Below, piece after piece: positions 36,401 to 48,400 of a stretch of 64,000 nucleotides of DNA. The stretch lies in the NCBI GenBank assembly GCA_012845835.1, contig JABAKD010000023.1:7887147-7951146 (forward strand). The letters are read 5' to 3'. This DNA comes from Undaria pinnatifida (Eukaryota > Sar > Phaeophyceae > Laminariales > Alariaceae). Within the stretch, counting starts at the first letter, position 1. Each line of letters starts with the position of its first letter. A program made the translations under genes and the position numbers. The notes below the pieces were generated by a model. The model saw only the letters and a program-made list of their open reading frames with translations, was not told the DNA's origin and searched no databases.

Positions 36401-39400
36401 CTCGAAAACAACAAAAATCCATATGCCACAACAATAAAAGAAACACAGAGGTGTGACGCTTGCTTCGATGGAGAGAGGTAGCACTTTTTGGCTCTTGTTT
36501 TTTGTTTTCTAAATGACGGGGGGGCTCCTTAGCCCACAACCATCTTAATTTCGTTATTTTTTTTTAATGAGTATATATCTATATTTTGTACGCATAGTCT
36601 ATGCCCACGGCATTATTTATCGGGTGTTGCGCTTTTATTTGTAGACTACATATTTGGTAATTATTTTTTTTATTTTCCCGAAAAAAACGGTTTTCGGGAG
36701 AGAACCAAAAATAAATGGAAGGGGCTACTCAATTGATTGGAGTCTCACGAAGATAATGGGGCTCGTCTGCCGTGGCATTTCGTCAGATCACTCGCGCGAG
36801 CGGCCTTGTGCCACTCCAAAAAAAAAAGACCGAACGATGGCCCTAGTATATCTCAGCTTTGGCCTGACCTGTCGTACTGAACTTCGACGCCCCAGTCCCG
36901 TCTCCGTGGCTTCCAAACCATGGAAGCCGGATCATTTGTGTGCACAGTGGTTTACCGCGCGATGGATACCTAAGATGCGCACACCACACCGACAAGCTTT
37001 CTTTGTGTGTGTTCACCTGCGGCAGGCAATGGTCCCCGATTTTTTCTCCGACGAGTACTACGAAAGGGCGCGCGACGCACTGAAGCGCGTGGACGGAATG
37101 GCGCTGTCCAACCTGCTCTCCGGACGTGCTTTCAACATCCTGTTTCGGGAGGTATTCTCGGAAGTACTGGAACCCAGCTCTCGCCACATGGTGGCCATCG
37201 TCAAGGAGTACATGGAGCGGGTGCTGAAAACGCTGTTCCATAAGGCCTGCGAGTATTACCCCGGCCTGCTCAGCGAAATCAATGGGGCCCTGGTGGAGGA
37301 GTTCATGGAGAGCAAGGAGAAAAACACGTTGAAGGCGGTGGCGAACGTGGTGAACGCGGAGCTAGACTGGGTGTTTACTCAGGACCGCGGATACGTAAAA
37401 TTGATCGAGGACGTCCGCGAAAAGGTGGATCAGGTTCGAGCAGAGGAGCTCTGTTCGAAGGCGACCAAGGAGGCCGATACGAAAAAGTCCCGATTTACCG
37501 CCCCCCAAGCCGACGCGGGGGTGGACCATGTGCCCTCGGAGTTCATACAGAAGATGGTCTCCAGCAAGAGCGGAAAGGACGAGGGCACACGCGAGCTTCA
37601 GGTCAGGTTGGGGCACGGGTTTTTATGTATATGTGGGACGCAAGGGCACGGGTCTTTATGTATATGTGGGACGCATAACGTTATGGTTGCGGCGCTTGCT
37701 TCAGAGGTAGAGAAGTAGAGTTATCTCACGGAAGACCAAGACTACGGTACCGCACTATAGTAAGGGAGATACTCCCCGTTTTTCACTACGCTGCGCTTGA
37801 GTCACTCGCTCTCGAGTTACTCTCTGCCAACGTCACAAACGGAAATACTTACAAGGCGATTTTGTTGGAGACCCCAGCTAGCGTCGCTTAGACGCGTGCT
37901 GTACGATAATAGGCGGTGCACCACCTCTTTTTCTGCGGAGGTTCCTCGATTTGGGAGATTGAGACATTCTCCCGAAAACCGATTTTTGAAGACAATAATA
38001 AAACTGCTACCTCCGGATGAAACATCCCATGGCCTAGCTAGGTATACAGCGAGAATCATGCAGAAAAAAATAAAAATGTGTTTTGCTCCGAAAATTTTGG
38101 GTCAAGAAGTCCCGTCATTCAGAAACCACATTTCAGAGTCTCACTCCCCCAAGCTTTCTTCACCGAGATCGCCGGTTTTGAAACCAGCTCCCTGGCGTAT
38201 CGCCTCAAACATTCTGCCCCTTGCCACCCCAACTTCATCGTTCGATAGCTCCTTCGATATACAACAAAATTCGCGTGAAGACTTTGTATTTAAAGCCTTC
38301 TTCCTCGCGTCGAGCAGCCAAGAAACGTTCCTAAAAATACAATCGCTGGTCTCGGCGGGGGCTACGTCATAAAATCAGTCTTCGCACGAAAACAAAGCGA
38401 CTTCCCGCTATTATATCGTAGCACGCGTATCATCACCATGTTATTGCGGACTCTCATGTCGCCGAAACAAAACGGTAGAGACTCAGTACAACCTGAGACT
38501 GGAAAGGAACCAAGCAGGTGTAGCGGTCGAGGGCGCTCCATAACACAGGGGGGGCGTCACTCGCGCGAGTCACCCAGAGCCGGACCAAGACCCGGTTCTA
38601 AGCCTTGGTCGGTAGGGGTGGCGATTTTGACGCGTGCTATTATAGAGGAGCAGCTCTCTTTTTCTGAGGTTTTAGACCCATGCTACGATAGAGGTGCACC
38701 ATATTTGTTTTTTGGTTCACTCAATTTTGAGAGCTTAAGCCCTCTCCAAGAATGCTGACTTCGAGAAAATGTAACACTTGCTAAACCGGATGAAAAATCC
38801 CATGGCTTAGGTACACAACGAGAAGCATGCACGGTACCTTTCTGGAAGATTTTGGGTCAAGGAGCCCCGTCATTTAGAAAAAATATTGGCAAAAGGTGCT
38901 ACCTCCTATCGTAGCACGGATCGTTTCCTCAATTCGGGAGCTTAAGACCTCCCCCAATAACTGATTCGTTGTTGGAGAAAAATAAAAAAAGTGAACCACC
39001 GGGGATAAAAAAATCCCGTCTCTTTGCCGAGGTACGCTCTCGACGAGGCTCTTGCCAAAAACAAAATGGCCCTACAATTTTTTTTTTCCGACGATTTTGG
39101 GTTAAGAAGCCCCGTGATCCAGAAACCATATTCCAGACGAAAAATTCAACCTCTATCGTAGCACGCGTCTTTTGGGGCGGCGGAACGTCTCTCAGCATGT
39201 TTTTGACCGGTTGAGCGCCTCAAGGGTGCTACCATCAACTTCTCGATGTACGGGTACGTCGGTTCTTATACTACGGTATGCTGGCTACAAAGAACAAGGT
39301 TCTCCGTGTATTTCGCCGCATCTTGAACTTACCCGCGCATCTAGAACTATGATATGTTCAGTTTACTAAAGCTAGGAGCTACGAATCAAATAGGTACTGC

Positions 39401-42400
39401 TAACGTACTCTGCAGAGTCCATATTCTGAGATGACGCTCTACTGGCTAGTACATGGTGAAGACGTTCTACGACGAATATATCGGTTTCAGGAGTACCGTA
39501 GCGTAGAAGAAGTCCTCTTAGGCCGGGGGGTCTCGACGGGAGCAAAGTTATTCGCAGTCGTGGTTCGGTGGGGAAGATTGTGAGCTCCTTATCATAATGC
39601 TATATGATACGGTGTGGATCAAGGCTATATGGTACCGCGGGTACCCCCAGTTTCGACCACCGGGTGGTTCACCGCCCCCGCGAGGGACTCTGTGCACCCC
39701 ACTGACAAACACACGCTCGGCGATTTCTTGGTTGCAGCGTAGCTAACCACCCCTTTTCGTGTATCGAGAATGTCGAGGATGTTGAACAGCGACTATCGAG
39801 AATGTTGACCATCTCGAAAGAAAGTCTGTGACTGCAAGGAGCAGGGAAGACACTCGCACGAGTGACACCGAGTCACTGAAAAAAAAAGTGCCCAAGAGGG
39901 GGTAATCCGCACCCCCCTACCGCATAGCATTTTGGTCGGGAGCGCTAAGAAACTTCTGCTTCACCCCCTAGGGTCTGGGACGTCTCGGTGTCACGTTTTG
40001 GATAAGATGTTTCTGACTACAACTCAAGGTCATTTTTAAAGAACGCAAAAAAAAACAAGAAAACACTGAAAAAATGTAAAAAAAAAAACGATTCCCGACC
40101 TTTTCGAATTCCTTTCTCGAAGTGTGTCGCGTTGTTTTTATATAATTTAAGATATACAAAAAAACATTTTTTTTTGTTTTACAGGAACCCTGACAGCAAT
40201 TTATATGCACATGAAAATGTCAAAACGGTGTTCTAATACGGATTCCTGCATCCAATATGTCACGATTTAAGATATATATATTATATTGTCATGATTCCTG
40301 ATATTCGTCTGTTGTAATGGAGTGCCCTCCACCATAGAAGGATATTTTATAGATCCGACGTGAAACCATGTCATGATTGAGGCGAAACTACGTGACATTA
40401 GACATCACATTCACGTCAAGGCCATCATCGATGGGCGATACAGTAACGTAGGGTGACGATGATGGGACAAGCAGGACGCCCGACATCTCGCTACGTCAGT
40501 GTTAGTTAGGAGCGCGGCCCAAGCAAGAGGAATCTTCCCCTTTCTTTCCTGACGAGTCATCCCACTCACTGTAGGAGTTGCACTTTCTGCGCCAGAAAAA
40601 AGGGTCCCTGTGCGATTGAGTTCCTCATGTATGCGAGGAACTGCCTGTCAATGGCGTAATTTCACGAGTACCTTACTATATGTTTGGACTAAGGTATAGA
40701 AGCTTGATCGGGTTGTGCGAACGAATGTCTTCGAAGTCATTTTCCGAGTGAGATATTGAGTTCCTCGTGTGAGGATCTCAGGGACTTTCTGATGATGCTG
40801 CAACCCTACCGTGGGATGGTTCTAACGCGTGCTACGATAGAGATAAGCGCCTAATGCCTGAATCGTTTTCTGTGAACGGCGGGGATTGTTAACCCCAAAT
40901 CGTCCCAATTTCAAAAATTTTTCGGAACAACAACTTTCGCTGTATGCACCTATCATTTACGCCATGGGGATTCTCATCCTGATCAAGGCTACGACGCATG
41001 CTACGATACAGACGTAGCACGTTTCTCCTAAAACGGTTTCTGAATGATTGGACTCCTAAACTAAAATTCGTCGGAAATAGGCCCATGTGTTTTCGCATTA
41101 TTCCCCTCACATGTACCTCGGCAATGGGATTTTGCATCCGTTAGTAGTTTGTTTTTCGTCAAATTTCTTTTAGGGAGAGGTCTTGAGATCAAAAACTGAA
41201 GAATCTCAGAAAAAAAAGTGTTGCACCTCTATCGTCAGCACGCGTCCTACGTTCGGGTGGGGATACCCCAATTTTTTTTTCTCTACCCGGTCTGAGCCAC
41301 TTGCACACGAGTGACTCTGTACTCCACCGACCAGAAAAAAACAACAGACGCGGGCTACAATAGAGATGCACCTCGTTTTTTTCTGACGTTCATTCCATTT
41401 GGGAACTTTAGACCCCTCCGCTCAAAAAAAAACTGATTTGGCAGAAAAAAAAAACTGCTAGACCAGATGAAAATCCCATGGCGTAGGAGTTACACAACGA
41501 GAGTCCGGGAAAAAAGAAATTTCGTGTTTTTTCCCGACGACTTTTGGGTTAAGGAGCCCCGTCGTTCAGAAAACAACATGGCTTGAAAAAGGTATACCTC
41601 TATCGTAGCTAACCATCTCTTTGGGGATTCACACCGAAAAAAAAAATGTGCACGAAAAAGCCTATGACCGCATGGAACAGGGGGGTCATTCGCACGAGTA
41701 ACCCCGAGCCAAGGAAAATAAAGGCCCCCAAAAGGGAGTCTCCTATCGTAGGATTGGTCCAACCGAATATTGAACACCGGTAGACTTTGGCTACGGTACG
41801 GGGCCCCCTTTGGCCTACTGCGTTTGATTCATTCGCCCGACCGGCTCTGTACTTCGCTGGAGAAACGATCGAGGCACCGGTAGGGGTTGCCACCCCAATT
41901 TTCAGTACCCTCAATCTGAGCCACTTGCACGAGTGACTCTGTAGCTCACTTACAAAAACAACATAGCCAAAAAAAGGTATACACCTATCGTAGCTAATCA
42001 CCCTTTTCTTTGGGGATTCACACCGAAAAACTAAATCTGCACGAAAGCCTATGACCGCACGGAGAAAAAAGGGGAGTGTCTCGCGCGAATGACCCCGAGC
42101 CAAGGAAACCGAAAGCCCCAAAAAGGAAGTCCCCTACCCTTTGCTTTGGATCGAAGCTACGGTTTGCGGGGTACCCCCTATTTTCACTGCTAGGTCTGAG
42201 CTACTCGCGCGAGTGACTGTGTACCGCACGGACAAAAAACACGTTCGGACGGCGATATTGTTTTGATTTGCAGCGTAGCTAACCATCCCTCGAGTCTTAC
42301 TACGGTAACCCCCCCCGAACTTTTCTTTATATCGACGTCGCCGGTTTCAAAACCAGCTGCCGGTCGTATCTCTCCTTAAATACGGTGTCCCTCGACACCC

Positions 42401-45400
42401 CCGACGTCATCGGTCGATAGACAAGTGTACCCAAGAGAATATACGGATACACATTGGTTTCAACTGTTTCCTTCCTTGTATCGAGCAGCCATGAAAACAT
42501 TCTGTAAAGAAAATCCCTGGTTTGGAGGGGAGGCTATCGTACAACCAATATCTTTCTGTATTTGTCATCGAGAATGTTACGCAGCAGAGCGAAAGCCTGT
42601 GACCAGGCAAGGAACGGGGGGGTGGGTCACTCGCGCGAGTGACACCGAGCCACAAAAAAAAAAAGTGCCCGAAAGGGACAAAAAGGACCAACCCCCCCGC
42701 CCACCACACCATGGAGTATTGGTCTTTGGTGCATTTTTTAATCTAGCGACGTGAACCCGCAATGCAACAGTTATCCTCGCCGCGCATAGCATGTCGCGCA
42801 AACTGTTTTCGTCCTAAGAAGTGAGATGTACCGAGTCACACTCGTGCGAATGTGGCTCGAATCCTCCTAGGGAAAAAACGGAGGTAACCACCCCCCCCCC
42901 CCCCCCCCGCCGTCGTACCCACATGCACGCCTGGACCCTAGCTTGCGTCTCGCCGGAAGCTTTCTCGTGCGGATTGTTTTCGTCAGAACGAAACGGTTTC
43001 TGAATGACGGGTGTCCTTAACCCGAAACAGTAGGAAACCGGATTTTTTTTTTGCATGGTTCTTGTTGCACTCCTAAGGCTCTGGGAGTTTTCATCCGGTA
43101 AGATAGCGCGGTTTTGATTTATTTTTTCCGAATCAGTTTTCGGGAGAGAGAGAGAGGTCTATGTTAAGCTCCCAAATTGAGGAAAGCATCCGAAAATATG
43201 GTGGTGTGCACACCCTCTTCTATCGTAGCACGCGTCCAGATTTGTCGGGAGGTGGCTATTGTTTCCGCGGTATGATTACTTACGCAGTTGGTTGTGTACC
43301 TACTGTGTGTAGGGCATGGTCTTGTTCATCGGGCGAGTTCCGCACGTTCATATTTATGAAGAAAAAAATAACGCAATCGGTTCTTTTGAGTGTGATGCAC
43401 ACAATAGATGAAGGTGAATTCAAGAATCTCTTTTAGAGCGAGGAGCCGAGAAACAAACGAAAAAACGGGTATGTTTTTAGCCTAACTAAGACGCTTCCCT
43501 AAACACGGTGGGGCTACTTGATGAAATCGAGCCAAAATTGTCAGAAGAATGAGGTTCTGGCTTCCGCGATATGATAACGCCTATATGTACTGCAGGGGCC
43601 ACGGTATTTGTACCAAAGTTCTTTTAAACACGTCAGCTGAAGTGAGAGTTCGATAGGTTTAGGATTGATGCTGTCCCCTAATTTGCAAGCTGTGTGTGAT
43701 ACACCGGCCGCTCGTACGAGTTTCTTTTAACGGTATATATAGCTACTACACGTGCTTCATCCCAAGGTATACAAGCATAATAAAGTCAGTGTTAACAGCA
43801 ATGTCCATCTTATATATATACTACACTTGTACATTAATAAAACATTCCATCAATGACGACAACAATATCGGTACTAACATTAATACGTTACAAACCACCA
43901 GAAATAGCAAATATTGAACCTGCAATGAAACATAAACAATACCACAACAGCATTACACATCTAGATAGATGAGACACGGCAAAATAAAAAAAGCAAAACA
44001 ACATTTTTACGTCTTTTTCTTCGAAATTCACGGCAGCTGTTGTGGTGTTCATCGAGCAACTTCCACGGTATTCTTTTTTTTCGGAATCAACCTCGGTTGT
44101 TGGACGCGTGAGATTTATACTAGAAGAGTGCCTTCTCTCTCGACGAGCCCCAGATATAGCGTGGTCCAGTGCACGCGCCTCTATCTTGCCTAACGACGAA
44201 AGATATCGATATGTGAGGACCGTGTCAAACATGTGAGGGCACCCTAACCCCGGGTACGGACGGATCAAGGCTACGGTACTAGGGGGGTACAACCCAATTT
44301 TCACTCCCGGGTCGTCGAAGCCAAAAAAGGGTATAGTACTAGAGGTATACCCTTTTGTGACTATTTTATACCAGGTGCCTTTTTTTGGCTTTGACCTGGG
44401 GGTGAAAATTGGGGGTAACCCCCTAGTACCGTAGCCTTGATCTAAGAGGTACTCTTTTTATTGGCTTCGACCCGGGAGTGAAAATTGGGAGTACCCCCCT
44501 AGTACCGTAGCCTTGATCTAATAGGTGTACCCTTTTTTGGCTTTGACCCGGTGGAGTGAAAATTGGGGTTACCCCCCTAGTACCGTAGCCTTGATCTACG
44601 CGTGCTACGGTAGAGGCGCACCGCTTTTCTTCTGCTAACGTGTTCCTCAATTTGGGAACTAGTAACTACCTCTCCCAAAAGCCGATTCTACGATAGATAG
44701 CCCCCGCCAAAACCAGCGAATTTATTTGACGAACGTTTCAAGGCTGCTCGACACGAGGAAGGGCGCTCATAAAAAATAGTCTTCATATGTTTTATTGTTT
44801 GCACAAAAGGGACTATCGAACGATGACGTCGGGGTGGCAAGGGGCACCGTATTTCAGGAGGTACGGCCAGGCGCTAGTTTCAAAAACCGGGGATTTTCGT
44901 TGAAGAAACGTTGGGGGGGCTACCGTAGAACGACTCTCCCAAAACCTGCATTTGTGGAGTAAATAAAACTGCCACCGGATTAGGAATCCCATAGCCTGGG
45001 ATCCGTACACGACGAGATAATCGTGCAAAAAAATAACTCACCTAGTTCTGATGGTTTTGGGTTCAGGAAAGCAAATAGCCAAAAAACGGTATACCTCTGT
45101 CGTAGCGCGCGTCTGCGGTAGAGGGGCAACACGTCTTTTTTAGATCTTTGTTTTTGCAACTGGTAGGGATCACTGGCCACGCGTACTACGATAGAAGAGG
45201 TGCACTATTTTTTTCTGAGGTTCCTCAACTCGGGAGCTTAAGACCTCTCGACCAAAAATCAGATTTCGAGGAAAAAACTAAACTGATACCGGGTGAAAAT
45301 TCCCACGGCCTAGGTGCGCAACGATAATCATGAGCGGCCTAGGTACGCAACGAGAATCATGAGCAAAAAATGGCCGATTCTTGACGATTTTGCGTTAAGG

Positions 45401-48400
45401 AGCCCCGTCTTCCAGAAAAACGTTGTCCGGCGAAAAAATCTACCTCCATCGTAGCACGCGTCCGTGCTACGATAGAGGTCGCTCTACAATTTTGTCTGAG
45501 GTTCCTTAATTTGAGGAGCTTAAGACCCTCTCCCAAAAAACTGATAGGGAGAAAAATAAAATTATAGCGGTCGCCGAGCAATCCCATGGCCTAGCTAGGT
45601 ACAAGACGAGAACCGTGAAGAAAAATGACCAATTTCTTACAAATTTTGGGTTAAGGCGAGCCCCTAACTTCAGACACGATTTCAGACCAACGTAATACCA
45701 CTATCATCGTAGAACGCGTTTGGAAACGAGTGGTGACCCCCGCCCCCTGAGCCTTTCTTTGCTGCTGTGTTCGTATCTTTGACGCATGGTACGATGTCTA
45801 GAGGTATCACACTTTTCGTCTGAAACGATTTCTGAATTGATGGGGAGCGCTCCTTAGCCCAAAATCGTCGGGAGCACACCACCAGAAGATGCGTTTTGCA
45901 TGATTCTCGTTGTGTATCTGGGCCATGCGATTTTTCATCGGGTAGCGTTTTTATTTTGCCCCAAATCGGGGTGTTAGGGGACGAGTCTTTAAATCTCTCC
46001 CAAAAATTGAGGAACACCTCAGAAAAAGGTGGTGCACCTCCATCGTATCACGCGCGTCTTAGGTTGTATTGTCCGGCAATGAAACGGGTCAGCTACGGAC
46101 GCTTCGCGGGCAAAGACAATAGCCTCGTCAATTAAATGTTGTCTTTGTCGGCGACGGTACAGGGTCACACAAGTGCGATAACATCCCACGCTAGTTGTAA
46201 GGGTGGGGTGCGGCAGAAAGTTCATGAGCTATTTTAACGGGGGAGGACTGATTCTACGATAGCCCCCTCAAAACCAGCGAAATTCTTTAACGAACGTTTC
46301 ATGGCCGCTCGACACAAGAAAGGATACTAGTATGATTATGGAAAAAATATGTATCCATTCTATTTCTTGTGTGCAGCGGTCTATCGATCGATGACTTCGG
46401 GGTGTCGAGGGACATCCTATTTCAGGAGATACGACCGGAAGCTGGTTTTGAAACCGGCGAATTCGTGAAAGAAATAGGTGGAGCGGCTACCGTAGAAGGA
46501 CTCGGATCTCAGTAATTCCCCCGGACGGACATGACCTCGAAGGCATTCGTTCGCACAGCCCGACCGACCCGACGCGTGCTACGATAGAGGTAGCACTTTT
46601 CGTCTAAAGTGGTCTCTGAATGACGCGGCTCCTTGACCCAAAATTGTCGGAAACAGGCAATTTGTTTTTTTGCATGATGATGATTCTCATCTTTTAGCTA
46701 GGCCAATAAGATGTTCCATCCGGTAGCAGTTTTGTTTTTTCATGATCAGTGTTTTTGGAGAGGTCTTGAGCTCCCAAATTGAGGAATTCCAAAAACAAAA
46801 CTTGGTGCACCTCTACCATCATCGTAGAACGCGACCAACCCCCCCCCCCCCTTATACGGCGCTAGTCCTGAAACGAACAAGCACTGAAAATTACCATTGC
46901 ATCCGATAGTTGACGCGTCCTACGATAGAGGGTGCTCCTTTTTACTGAGGTTCGGCAATTTGGCAGCTCAAGAACTCCCCCACAACGAAACACTTGTTTT
47001 TTTGGAAAAAAAAAAAACTGCTACACCGGGGGGTGAAAAATCTCAGGGCCTAGTGTACACAACGAGAATAATGCAAAACAAAAATGTCCTATTTCCGACG
47101 ATTTGGGGTTAAGGAGCCCCGTCACCATCTAGAAACAATTTCATACGAAACGTGCTACCTCAACCGTAGAACGCGTCAGTTCCAACACTCGAAATATTTG
47201 GCAGAAACAGCGCGACCCCGTGTGATGCCTCTCTGAAGGTCATGAGAAAAAACGGGTGCTGCTGTTGAGTCAGATGCACAACATTGGAGCTGTTCTCTTC
47301 AAGTGGGGAGCCGGTCGCGAAAACGAAATGGCGCGCCTCTACCTCCCGCTGTTCGGAAAGAGATCGTAAAGTGAGGACGGTGTCCGACCATAATGGTGCA
47401 CTCTCCTACCCTGCCGCGTAGCATGATGCGGTCGTTCGGGCAAACGCAGCTAGGCCATGCGGGGATTGACAATCGGACATAACACTATGTACACTTTCAT
47501 TTATCTTCTACACTGGTCGGTACATGTACAACACACGGCAGACGGGACGCGCTCTATAGTACTAGGACACATGGGATCAAGGCTACGGTGGGGAGGTACC
47601 CCAAATTTCCCCAACCGGGTCAGAGCCAGTCATTCGCGCGAGTGACTCTTTTACCTCACTCTGACGAAAACACGGGCGGCGATTTGGTTTGGCCCAGCGT
47701 AGTTAACCATCCCCTTTCCGTATTAATACGGAGAATGTTAAACATTACTCAGCAGCACTATTATTAGCCTGTGACCGCAAGGAAAAGGTGGGGGTCACTC
47801 GCGCGAGTGACGCCGAGCCACTGAACAAAAAGCGCCCAAGAGGGGGTAATCCACCCCCCCCCCCCCCACCGTAGCATTGGTCGTGGTACACGGTGAAAGT
47901 ACTTTTGTACGTCTTTTTTTTCCGGGTTCTCCTCTCCTGGAGGCCTTGATCATGCCCCCCCAAAGAAACGATTGTGTGAATAAACTGATTGTGACGCGTA
48001 CTACGATATAGGGTGCACCACTTTTTTTTCTGGGGTTCCTTAATTTGGGAGGTCAAGACCTAGCTCCCGAAAGCTGATTTGGAGAAAAACACAACTGCTA
48101 CCACCCCGGCGGATGAAAAATCCCATGGCCTAGGTATACGTCGAAAATCGTGCAAAATAAATGGCGCATTTCCAGCGATTTTAGGTTATTAAGGAGCCCC
48201 GTCACAATTCAGAAACCATTTCAGACGAAGAGTGCTCGTACCTCTATCGTAGCACGCGTCTTGTTGTACAACCCGATTTTTTACAAAGCCATGGCTCAGC
48301 CATACAAAAAAGCGCATGTTATTGCAAAAAACAAGGGTGGCACATCCCGACGACTTTATTGTTAGATCAAGAATCCTGGTCACGCGGAAACCAAAATAGC

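Noticed and set aside
36654-37025. Upstream extension of exon 4 as coding
   Set aside because: No dynamin likeness before 37026, a good acceptor there, and exon 3 joins without a gap.
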